From Betaproteobacteria bacterium (lineage in GTDB: Bacteria; Pseudomonadota; Gammaproteobacteria; Burkholderiales; Thiobacillaceae): a DNA stretch of 64,000 nucleotides. Shown here piece after piece: positions 25,791-32,942 of this stretch; the stretch's first letter is position 1; every line of letters begins with the position of its first letter. The notes beneath the pieces are model-generated. The model made no database searches, was not told where the DNA came from, and worked only from the letters and a program-made list of their open reading frames with translations. The position numbers were made by a program, and so were the translations under genes. The stretch is taken from positions 1-64,000 of the forward strand of contig JACRAU010000022.1 of NCBI GenBank assembly GCA_016234655.1. The letters run 5' to 3'.

Positions 25791-26708
25791 TTACTCGTAA
25801 TTGAATCGCTTGGCCAGCAGCATCAAGCCCTGCTCCAACAGCAGGCCGACGATGCCGACGATGAAGATGGCGATGATGATGTGCTCGACGTTGAGGTTGT
25901 TCCATTCGTCCCAGACCCAGAAACCCAGGCCAGTGCCGCCGGTCAGCATCTCGGCCGCGACGATCACCAGCCAGGCCACGCCGATGGACAGGCGGATGCC
26001 GGTCATCAGGTGCGGCAGCACCGAGGGGAACAGTATCTTGGTGAATATCTTCCACTCCGACAGCTTGAGCACGCGCGCGACGTTGAGGTAGTCCTGCGGC
26101 ACGCGGGCGACACCGGCTGCGGTGTTGAGGATGATCGGCCAGATGCTGGAGATGAAGATCACCCACAACGAAGCGGGCTCGGTCTCCTTGAACACGTACA
26201 GGCCGATCGGCAGCCAAGCCAGCGGCGAGACCGGACGCAGCAGGCTGATGATGGGCGAGGTCATGCCGGACAAGAACTTGAAACGGCCGATCAAGAAGCC
26301 GAGCGGGATGCCGGCCAAGGCGGCCAGACCGAAGCCGGCGCCCACGCGGTAGAGCGAGTGCAGGATATTCCAGCCTATGCCCTTGTCGTTGGGGCCGTTG
26401 TCGTAGAAGGGATCGGCGAACAATTGTTGCGCCGAGGCCCAGGTCTTGACCGGGCCGGGCAGGCCGCTCTCGCCGCCGCTGGCCGAGACGATCTGCCACA
26501 GCAACACGAACAGAAAGACACCGATGACCGGCGGCAAGGCGGCGCGGAAGACCTTGGCTATCGCTTCGACGAAGGCCTTACCGCGCTCGGTCTGCAACAG
26601 TGGCGTGGGCCGAGGCTTGGCCACGGGCTCGATGGGTGTCACGGGTACGGCCTCGGATTGATTCATGATTTCGGTCAAACTGTCTGCGTTGATGGTCATT
26701 GCGCTCAT
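25791..26708 (-). CDS. nrtB: Nitrate ABC transporter, permease
   Basis: The 305-residue inner-membrane permease has about six helices in the C-terminal 230 residues and a cytoplasmic N-terminal tail. The EAA-type loop is visible in VPQDYLNVARVLKLSEWKI and the conserved segment GIRLSIGVAWLVIVAAEM is present. It forms the pore of the NrtABCD/NasFED importer. AAGGAG lies 6 nt before ATG 26708. The spacer to nrtA contains a strong hairpin. Confidence 0.93.
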   Translation of the reverse strand: MSAMTINADSLTEIMNQSEAVPVTPIEPVAKPRPTPLLQTERGKAFVEAIAKVFRAALPPVIGVFLFVLLWQIVSASGGESGLPGPVKTWASAQQLFADPFYDNGPNDKGIGWNILHSLYRVGAGFGLAALAGIPLGFLIGRFKFLSGMTSPIISLLRPVSPLAWLPIGLYVFKETEPASLWVIFISSIWPIILNTAAGVARVPQDYLNVARVLKLSEWKIFTKILFPSVLPHLMTGIRLSIGVAWLVIVAAEMLTGGTGLGFWVWDEWNNLNVEHIIIAIFIVGIVGLLLEQGLMLLAKRFNYE

Positions 26709-26726
26709 CGCGAACTCCTTGGTCTT

Positions 26727-26767
26727 GCCCCTCTCCCGCAAGCGGGCGAGAGGCAGGGGGAGAGGGG
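26727..26767. repeat. C/G-rich palindromic repeat between nrtA and nrtB
   Basis: CCCCTCTCCCGC pairs with GCGGGCGAGAGG around an AA loop, and GGGGGAGAGGGG follows as a second copy of the arm. The same arm sequence recurs in the nirB-nirD spacer. Placed between a binding-protein gene and its permease gene, it could stabilise the nrtA message or limit read-through. Confidence 0.8.
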
Positions 26768-26770
26768 TAG

Positions 26771-28054
26771 TTACGCCTTCACCTTGAAGCTATCGGCATA
26801 GGCCTTCGGGTTCTTGCCGTCCCACGCCACGCCGTCGATCAGCTTGTGCGAGCGCATGTCGGACTTGGGCACGGCCACCTTGGCCATGGCCGCCGCCTCC
26901 TTGTACAGCTTGACCTGGTTGACCTTCTTGGCCACGGCCAAATAGTCCGGGTGCTCCTTCAGCAAGCCCCAGCGCTTGTGCTGGGTGAGGAACCACATGC
27001 CGTCGGACAGATAGGGGAAATTGACCAGGCCGTCGTTGTAGAACTTCATGTAGTTCTTGTCCTGCCACTGCTTGCCGATGCCGTTGTCGTACTGGCCAAG
27101 CATGCGGTCCTCGATCACGTCGAACTCGGTGTTGACGTAGGACTTGCTGGCGATGATCCGGGCCACCTCGGAGCGGTTGCTCATGGTGTCGATGTACTTG
27201 GAGGCCTCGAGGATCGCCGCGGTCATCGCCCGCGCGGTGTTGGGGTACTTCTGCACGAACTCGGCGGTGGTGCCCAGCACCTTCTCCGGGTGGTCGGTCC
27301 AGATGTCCTGGCTGGTCACGGCGGTGAAGCCGATCTTGTCGTGGATCGCCCGGGCATTCCACGGCTCGCCGACGCAGTAGCCGTCCATCTTGTCCACCCG
27401 CATATTGGCCACCATCTGCGGCGGCGGCACGGTGATCACCTTCACGTCCTTGAACGGGTCGATGCCATAGGCGCCCATCCAGTAATACAGCCACATGGCG
27501 TGGGTACCGGTCGGGAAGGTCTGGGCGAAGGTCCATTCCTTGGGCTCGGCCTTGACCAGCTTGGCCAGGCCGGCACCGTCGGTGACGCCCTTGGCCTTGA
27601 TCTGGTTGCTCAGGGTGATGGCCTGGCCGTTGTTGTTGATCGACATCAGCACGGCCATGTCCTTCTGCGGCCCGCCGACACCCAATTGCAGGCCATAGAC
27701 CAGACCGTAGAGCACATGCGAGGCGTCGAGCTCGCCGTTGACCAGCTTATCGCGCACGCCGGCCCAGCTTGCCTCCTTGCTCGGGGTGATCTTGATGCCG
27801 TATTTCTTGTCGAAACCCTTCTCGGCGGCGATGGCGACCGAGGCGCAATCGGTCAGCGGGATGAAGCCGATCTTCACCTCGGGCTTCTCCGGCGCGTCGG
27901 AACCGGCGGCCCAGGCCGCGCTACGCACGCCGGGCGGCACCAAGGACATCAGCGCGGCGGCGGCGGATAGTCCGGCGGTCTTCTTCATGAAATCCCTCTT
28001 GCTCTCGTTTACGACGACCGACGTTTCGGTCCGTGATTTGCATTCCTCGCTCAT
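26771..28054 (-). CDS. nrtA: Nitrate ABC transporter, substrate-binding protein
   Basis: The 427-residue protein belongs to the NrtA/NasF/CmpA nitrate-bicarbonate binding family. Diagnostic parts are VKIGFIPLTDCASVAIAAEKGF, SWAGVRDKLVNGELDASHVLYGL, FPTGTHAMWLYYWMGAYGIDP and GYCVGEPWNARAI. The N-terminus shows a Tat-like signal with a Lys-Arg pair (SKRDFMKKTAG, K19-R20) before a hydrophobic Ala-rich stretch. GGAG stands 7 nt before ATG 28054. It is the first gene after a sigma-54 promoter and an antitermination leader. Confidence 0.93.
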   Translation of the reverse strand: MSEECKSRTETSVVVNESKRDFMKKTAGLSAAAALMSLVPPGVRSAAWAAGSDAPEKPEVKIGFIPLTDCASVAIAAEKGFDKKYGIKITPSKEASWAGVRDKLVNGELDASHVLYGLVYGLQLGVGGPQKDMAVLMSINNNGQAITLSNQIKAKGVTDGAGLAKLVKAEPKEWTFAQTFPTGTHAMWLYYWMGAYGIDPFKDVKVITVPPPQMVANMRVDKMDGYCVGEPWNARAIHDKIGFTAVTSQDIWTDHPEKVLGTTAEFVQKYPNTARAMTAAILEASKYIDTMSNRSEVARIIASKSYVNTEFDVIEDRMLGQYDNGIGKQWQDKNYMKFYNDGLVNFPYLSDGMWFLTQHKRWGLLKEHPDYLAVAKKVNQVKLYKEAAAMAKVAVPKSDMRSHKLIDGVAWDGKNPKAYADSFKVKA

Positions 28055-28123
28055 TGCATCGCTCCAATCAGTTTCGGCCTGGCCCATGCCGAAACTCGAC
28101 ATTGAGCAGACAGCCGCGGCAAT

Positions 28124-28175
28124 AAAAAAGGCGCCCCCTCGGCGCGATCGCTCGCGCGAGTGGACGCCTTTGTCC
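28124..28175 (-). promoter_or_regulatory. NasT-type antitermination leader of nrtA (ANTAR hexaloop plus terminator)
   Basis: On the minus strand GGACAAAGGCGTCC (28175-28162) folds as a 4-bp stem with a six-base loop AAAGGC, having A at loop position 1 and G at position 4 as ANTAR proteins require. The loop plus 3' arm (AAAGGCGTCC) can instead pair with GGGCGCCTTT downstream to form a terminator ending in a U-run (28129-28124). The two folds exclude each other, the expected switch for NasT. A second upstream hexaloop hairpin could not be assigned with confidence. Confidence 0.75.
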
Positions 28176-28243
28176 AAACATCTCCAAATTGCACCGCACC
28201 CTCACGAGCCCGAATCGACGTTGATCGTGCCCACTCCTGACAT

Positions 28244-28260
28244 AGCATGGAGCGTGCCAA
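28244..28260 (-). promoter_or_regulatory. Sigma-54 promoter of nrtA
   Basis: The minus strand reads TTGGCACGCTCCATGCT, matching TTGGCACG-N4-TTGCT at all but one position, with the GG-N10-GC core. Transcription should begin near 28233 and cross the hexaloop/terminator leader. Confidence 0.85.
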
Positions 28261-28332
28261 CTACGACGACCGCCCGAAAACCCGCCGTGGGCGCGGGTTT
28301 TCGCCGTATGCGATCTTTCTCGCCTCGACTCG

Positions 28333-28349
28333 TGCACGACGCGGGTGCA
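28333..28349. promoter_or_regulatory. NtrC-binding dyad upstream of nrtA
   Basis: TGCACGACGCGGGTGCA is a perfect TGCAC-N7-GTGCA dyad, the NtrC consensus form, centred about 108 bp upstream of the predicted start of transcription. A separate 10-bp inverted repeat (GAAAACCCGC/GCGGGTTTTC, 28276-28302) lies between it and the promoter. Confidence 0.7.
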
Positions 28350-28368
28350 CGGCGCCCATGAATGGCCC

Positions 28369-28392
28369 AAAAAAAAGCGGCCTTGCGGCCGC
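28369..28392 (-). terminator. Intrinsic terminator of the globin gene
   Basis: The minus strand reads GCGGCC-GCAA-GGCCGC followed by eight T, 26 bp after the globin stop codon. It separates the nasT/globin transcript from the nrt promoter. Confidence 0.9.
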
Positions 28393-28417
28393 TCATGGGA
28401 ACGTTCGGCGAGAACGC

Positions 28418-28831
28418 TCAAGCCGGCACGTAGGCCGCGTCCTTCATCACCGTGGCAAGCGTGCCATAGGCCTCGGCCCAAGCCGCCTTCACCGCCGGAG
28501 TAAAGGCGGCGCCCAGACCCTGCTCCAAGGTCCACAGCAGCGCGGCGCCGACCGTGTCGTAGTGCTCGGGCTTGACGCCGTAATCGACGTGCTTGCGCCC
28601 CAGCGTCTGCACGGTCGGCACAATCTCGTCCAAGCGGGTCAGGCCGTTCACCACCACGCCTATTGTCATCATCAGCTTGCGGCCCTGCTCGCTCATGTCG
28701 CCCTTGAACATCGGCTTCACGGCGGGATCGAGCTCGAACAGCTTGCCGTAGAACAATTCGGCCGCCTTGTCGGCGATAGGCACGACCTGAAGCCAGGTCG
28801 ATTGGATGGATTGAATCTGTTCCGGTGTCAT
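28418..28831 (-). CDS. Single-domain bacterial globin
   Basis: The 137-residue globin-fold protein starts MTPEQIQSIQSTWLQV and has the CD-region FYGKLFELDPAVKPMFKGD and the proximal histidine segment LGRKHVDYGVKPEHY. It resembles Vitreoscilla-type haemoglobin or the haem domain of flavohaemoglobin without the reductase. A role in handling nitric oxide or oxygen during nitrate use is plausible, because it sits between nasT and the nrt operon. ATG 28831 has GGAA 8 nt upstream. Confidence 0.88.
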   Translation of the reverse strand: MTPEQIQSIQSTWLQVVPIADKAAELFYGKLFELDPAVKPMFKGDMSEQGRKLMMTIGVVVNGLTRLDEIVPTVQTLGRKHVDYGVKPEHYDTVGAALLWTLEQGLGAAFTPAVKAAWAEAYGTLATVMKDAAYVPA

Positions 28832-28938
28832 CGTCGTTTCCAATCAAAAAAATCGCCCGGCCAGGCAGGCCGAACGGTTATATAAACCCCACGAATAGCC
28901 ACAATACATCGCCCCCGGCCATTGGCTGGCGATGCCTC

Positions 28939-29544
28939 TCATCCCCGTTTCAACAGCACGCGCGCGACTTCGGCCAGCCGCAAGCGCCGGCTCATCGCCT
29001 CCTTGCGCAGCTGGCGATAGGCGGCATCCTCGCTCAAGCCAAGTTGCTTCATCAGTTGCAGCTTGGCCCGCTCCACCAGCTTGTGTTCCTGCAACTCCTG
29101 GCGCGTGCGCTGCAACTCAAGGCGCAGCGCGTTCGTCTGCTCGAACTGCGCCTGGGCCAATTGCAGGATGGATTGCACCCGCTCGGCCTTGAGGCCATCT
29201 GCGATATAGCAGGTCACGCCGGCCTGCACCGCCGACTGCATCGCCTCGCGCCGGTCGTCCTGGGTGAACATCACGATAGGCCGGGGCGACTGCTGGGTGG
29301 TGACGCAGACCTGCTCCAAGGTATCGCGGCTGGGCGAGTCGGTGTCCATCACGACGATATCCGGCGCCAACTCGTCGACCCAGCGCGGCAGATCGATCGC
29401 TTGATCCAGCCGGCCGACGACATGGTGCCCCTCCGGACAGGCGGCAAGCGCATCCAGCAGCGCGTTCAGCCGTTTGCGCGACTGGCTCACCAGCAATATC
29501 TTCAAGGAGGCTTCCGTCTTTTCCGACTTCATATCGTCCGTCAT
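28939..29544 (-). CDS. nasT: Nitrate-responsive antiterminator NasT (receiver-like plus ANTAR domain)
   Basis: The 201-residue protein has an N-terminal receiver-like domain (LKILLVSQSRKRLNALLDAL, DIVVMDTDSPSRD) and a C-terminal ANTAR RNA-binding domain (LVERAKLQLMKQLGLSEDAAYRQLRKEAMS) joined by a coiled coil. ANTAR proteins bind paired hexaloop RNA hairpins and prevent terminator formation; the two nitrate leaders in this window carry matching hexaloops. In known systems the nitrate sensor NasS holds NasT inactive. No separate NasS gene is seen here. The AGGG upstream favours ATG 29544 over the in-frame GTG 29565. Confidence 0.88.
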   Translation of the reverse strand: MTDDMKSEKTEASLKILLVSQSRKRLNALLDALAACPEGHHVVGRLDQAIDLPRWVDELAPDIVVMDTDSPSRDTLEQVCVTTQQSPRPIVMFTQDDRREAMQSAVQAGVTCYIADGLKAERVQSILQLAQAQFEQTNALRLELQRTRQELQEHKLVERAKLQLMKQLGLSEDAAYRQLRKEAMSRRLRLAEVARVLLKRG

Positions 29545-29582
29545 CGTGTTTGCCCTGTCGTACACGCAAGAGCCATGCCGCT

Positions 29583-31271
29583 TCAGCTCACCGCCAGCAG
29601 ATAGATCAAGAAGAGGTTGAGTATCAGGCTCGCCAACGTCATTAAGCGCCAGAACGAGAGCGGATCGCGCGCAGACAGCGGCAGGGCGCGCGGCCGGGTC
29701 AAGCGGCTGGCCTCGCCCTGTTCCAGTGCAAGCAGGAACTCTTCCGCCGTTTCGAAGCGCGCGGCCAGGTCGCGGGCACAGGCCTTGAGCAGGATGTTTT
29801 CCAGCCAGACGGGGATGTCGGGCCGATAACGGGTCGGCGGCGCCGGTTCGCCGAACTTGGGGTGCTGGAAGGGCTCGATCTCGCCGTAGGGATATTTCCG
29901 CGTCAGTAGGTGATACAGCGTGACGCCCACGGCATACAGATCGGATTGCGCGCTGGCGTTGCCGCCGGCCAGCAATTCGGGCGCCATGAAGCTCGGCGTG
30001 CCCGGCTGCGCGTCGGCCTCGATCGAGTCATAAGCGGGGCACGCCGCCACGCCGAGATCCAGGATGCGCAGCTTGCCTTCGTTGTCGACATGCAGATTAG
30101 CCGGCTTGATGTCGCGGTGGATCACGTCCAGCCTATGCAGGGCCGCCAAGCCCTTGAGCAGACGGATGCCCAGGGTGACCGTGTCCGTCGCCGAGAAATG
30201 CAGGCCGGCATCGAGCTTGGCCTGGAGCGTCGCGCCTTCGTGATAGCTCTGCGCCAGGTAGAGAAAATTGCGCGCCGGCAGCGGCAACACCTGGGGCAAG
30301 TAGTGCGACTGCGTGCGCTTGGCGATCCACTCCTCCATCAGCAAGCGCTCGGCCAGGGCCACGTCGCCTTCCAGGCGCGGCTGCAAGGTCTTGAGCGCCC
30401 AGACCTGCCCGCTCTCGATGTGGCGCGCCTTATATAACAGGGTCTCGCGCGATTCGTGCAAGACCGATTCGATGGTGAACCCGTCCAGACGTGCGCCCGG
30501 CGTCAACTTGCCGGGCAAGGGCAGGTGCCTGGCCGCGCGCAACTCGGCCAAGCCGACCTCGGCATCGATCGCCCGCACCCGCACCACCAGCGCGCTGGCA
30601 TTGTCCTGGCCGTCCCGTGCCAAGGCCTCGCGCACCAAAGCCCGCGCCGCGAATTCCGGCTCGTCGTGCAACAACAACAGGCGGTGCAATTCCATCTGGC
30701 CCAGCGGCGCCCAAACGCCGTCGCTCGCGATCAGGAAGACATCGCCGGCCTGCAACTCGCCATCGCCGAAATCGACCAGCAGATGTTGGTCCAGGCCCAC
30801 GGCCCGCTTGAGCACGTGCTCCATGCCCGGCGCCTCCCAGACGTGGTCCTGGCTGAGCTGCTCCAGTTGCCGGTCGCGCAGACGATAGATCCGGGTGTCG
30901 CCGACGTGTGCCAAGGTGAAGCGCCGCCCCCTGAACGCCAGGGCCGACAGGGTGCAGGCCATGCCGCCGGCCTCGCGCCGCGAGGCGGTCTGCCCCAGCA
31001 GCCAGCGGTTGATGCCTTGCAGGATGCTATTGAGGCTGTGCTGGGTCTCCCAGGTATCCGGCGTGGCGTAATAGTCGGCCAGGAGATTGCGCACCGTGGT
31101 CTCGGCGGCCTCGCGGCCGTGGCTGCCGCCGGACACCCCATCGGCCAGCGCCACCAAACAGCCCTTGAGCGCGATCGTCTCGGCGTCGGGCGTGACGAAA
31201 CCGCCATAGTCCTCGTTCGAGGACCTGGGCCCGGTTTCCGTGGCATGGCCGATCTGGAGTTCGATAGGCAT
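29583..31271 (-). CDS. PP2C phosphatase / Ser-Thr protein kinase fusion
   Basis: The 562-residue protein has a PP2C domain at residues 1-240 (SSNEDYGGF, LADGVSGGSHG, LAHVGDTRIYRL, FLIASDGVW, GQDNASALVV), a eukaryotic-type kinase at about 268-525 and one C-terminal membrane helix. The kinase has the ATP-site lysine in WALKTLQPR, VIHRDIKPANLHVDNEG, DLG in place of DFG, and GTPSFMAPELL. Its nucleotide loop lacks the usual GxGxxG (VLHESRETLLYKA). A homologue lies next to the nitrate transporter and nirBD in Pseudomonas, so the link to nitrate assimilation is conserved. Targets are unknown. Confidence 0.88.
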   Translation of the reverse strand: MPIELQIGHATETGPRSSNEDYGGFVTPDAETIALKGCLVALADGVSGGSHGREAAETTVRNLLADYYATPDTWETQHSLNSILQGINRWLLGQTASRREAGGMACTLSALAFRGRRFTLAHVGDTRIYRLRDRQLEQLSQDHVWEAPGMEHVLKRAVGLDQHLLVDFGDGELQAGDVFLIASDGVWAPLGQMELHRLLLLHDEPEFAARALVREALARDGQDNASALVVRVRAIDAEVGLAELRAARHLPLPGKLTPGARLDGFTIESVLHESRETLLYKARHIESGQVWALKTLQPRLEGDVALAERLLMEEWIAKRTQSHYLPQVLPLPARNFLYLAQSYHEGATLQAKLDAGLHFSATDTVTLGIRLLKGLAALHRLDVIHRDIKPANLHVDNEGKLRILDLGVAACPAYDSIEADAQPGTPSFMAPELLAGGNASAQSDLYAVGVTLYHLLTRKYPYGEIEPFQHPKFGEPAPPTRYRPDIPVWLENILLKACARDLAARFETAEEFLLALEQGEASRLTRPRALPLSARDPLSFWRLMTLASLILNLFLIYLLAVS

Positions 31272-31315
31272 TGAGCTCTGGTTGTGACTGGGGAGGCATA
31301 TGGCCTCCCCGGAGT

Positions 31316-32527
31316 TTATACCTTGGCGCCGGCGATATTGGCGGCGCCCCAAGTCGTGCGCCAACGCGTCTTCACCGAACTCAGGCCGAGCAGTGCGACC
31401 AGCGCCAGGCCGGCGAAGATGACCAAGCCCAGCTGATAACTGCCGGTCGCGCCCTTGATATAACCCAGGCTGGCGGCGAGATAGAAGCCGCCGACGCCGC
31501 CGGCCATGCCGACCAGGCCGGTCATCACGCCGATCTCCTTGCGGAAGCGTTGCGGCACCAATTGGAACACCGCGCCGTTGCCGAAGCCCAAGGCCATCAT
31601 GGCCAGGATGAACACCAGTAGCGCCGCGCCGGCGCTAGACATGCCGAAGCTCACGACGACCAGGAACAAGGCGGCGAAGCTGTACATGATCAGCAAGGTG
31701 CGGATGCCGCCGATACGATCGGCCAGGGCACCGCCCAAGGGCCGCACCAGCGAGCCGGCGAAGACGGCGGCCGCAGTGAAATAACCGGCGTGCACCGGCG
31801 ACATGCCGTACTGATCGTTGAAATAGATGGTCAAGCTGGAGGCCAGGCCGACGAAGCCGCCAAAGGTGACCGAGTAGAAGAACATGAACCACCAGGCGTC
31901 CTTGTCCTTGAGCACGCTCAGGTACTGATGCAGGGACTTGGCCGGCGGGCATTCCGGCGCATCCTTGGCGAACAACAGATAGACCACGAAGGCCACGCCC
32001 AGCGGGATCAAGGCGAAGCCGAAGACATTGGTCCAGCCGTAGGCCACCGCCAAGGAAGGCGCGAACAGCGCGGCGAACACCGTGCCGGAGTTGCCCGCGC
32101 CGGCGATGCCCAGGGCGGTGCCCTGATGCTGCGGCGGATACCAGCGCGAGGCGAGCGGCAGGGCCACGGCGAAGGCGGCACCGGCGAAGCCGAGCGCGAT
32201 GCCGAGCATGATGGCCTGCTGGAAGTTCTCGATGCCGTGCAACCAGGCCGTGGCCAGGGCGGCGATCACGATCAACTGGCCGATGATGCCGGCCTTCTTC
32301 GGCCGCAGGTGATCGACCAGCACGCCCATGACGATGCGCAGCAAGGCGCCGGCCAAGACCGGCGTCGCCACCATCAGGCCCTTTTGCGCCGACGTCAGCG
32401 CCAGCGATTGCGCGATCTGTACCCCGAGCGGGCCGAGGATCACCCAGACCATAAAGGCGATATCGAAATACAAAAACGCCGATAACAGCGTCGGCGTATG
32501 GCCAGATTGCCAGAACCCTTTATTCAT
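31316..32527 (-). CDS. narK: NarK-type nitrate/nitrite MFS transporter
   Basis: The 403-residue protein has about 12 transmembrane helices. Nitrate-porter signatures are GIAGAGNSGTVFAALFAP and GMAGGVGGFYLAASLG, with MFS motifs in DHLRPKKAGIIGQL and RPLGGALADRIGG. In an assimilatory locus it would import nitrate; it gives the cell a second uptake route besides NrtABD. ATG 32527 has GGAG 6 nt upstream. The kinase/phosphatase gene follows 44 bp later. Confidence 0.93.
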   Translation of the reverse strand: MNKGFWQSGHTPTLLSAFLYFDIAFMVWVILGPLGVQIAQSLALTSAQKGLMVATPVLAGALLRIVMGVLVDHLRPKKAGIIGQLIVIAALATAWLHGIENFQQAIMLGIALGFAGAAFAVALPLASRWYPPQHQGTALGIAGAGNSGTVFAALFAPSLAVAYGWTNVFGFALIPLGVAFVVYLLFAKDAPECPPAKSLHQYLSVLKDKDAWWFMFFYSVTFGGFVGLASSLTIYFNDQYGMSPVHAGYFTAAAVFAGSLVRPLGGALADRIGGIRTLLIMYSFAALFLVVVSFGMSSAGAALLVFILAMMALGFGNGAVFQLVPQRFRKEIGVMTGLVGMAGGVGGFYLAASLGYIKGATGSYQLGLVIFAGLALVALLGLSSVKTRWRTTWGAANIAGAKV

Positions 32528-32572
32528 CACGATCTCCAATGACTACGAATAACTGCCCTATTGCCCGGTGGC

Positions 32573-32926
32573 TCAATCGACGCCGTCCGACAACATCCGA
32601 TAACTGAACGGCCGCTCCAGCAAACGCCGGTCCACCGCCCGTAAATAATCCGCGCGCGCACCGCGGACCAACACCCAGAGCCAGCCCACAAGACCTGGCA
32701 ACAGGATCAGCAGGTACCAGGAGCGCCCCGCGACCCGCGGCGAAAACATCAAGGCCAGCGCGACCAGATAAATCGGCAAGCCGATCAAGGCGCCGCGCAG
32801 CAAGTGCAGCGCCAGGATCATCCACGCCGCGTGCAGGCGCCGCAGGCGCTGGGCACGGCTGCGATAGACGGCAAGAAACACCTCGCGCTCGAATTCCTGT
32901 TTGATCTCGTCGAGGCGCTTGCCCAC
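32573..32926 (-). CDS. Small two-helix membrane protein of unknown function
   Basis: The 117-residue protein has a charged cytoplasmic N-terminus (KRLDEIKQEFEREVFLAVYRSR), two hydrophobic segments (about 37-64 and 71-88) and a basic C-terminus. I do not recognise the family. This frame was chosen over the overlapping one because only it gives membrane helices. GTG 32926 lies 16 bp after the stop of the Fe-S/membrane gene, so it may be an accessory to that enzyme or to the NarK-type transporter that follows. Confidence 0.55.
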   Translation of the reverse strand: MGKRLDEIKQEFEREVFLAVYRSRAQRLRRLHAAWMILALHLLRGALIGLPIYLVALALMFSPRVAGRSWYLLILLPGLVGWLWVLVRGARADYLRAVDRRLLERPFSYRMLSDGVD

Positions 32927-32942
32927 CGGCTGGCCGCATCGC

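Noticed and set aside
28190-28233. First hexaloop hairpin of the nrtA leader
   Set aside because: A loop AACGTC with A1 and G4 can be drawn, but the stem is only four pairs and the spacing differs from the nirB leader.
24942-28417. Taurine, sulfonate or bicarbonate transporter instead of nitrate
   Set aside because: The binding protein has NrtA-type motifs and the unit lies with nasT, narK, nirBD and nasA under NasT-type leaders.
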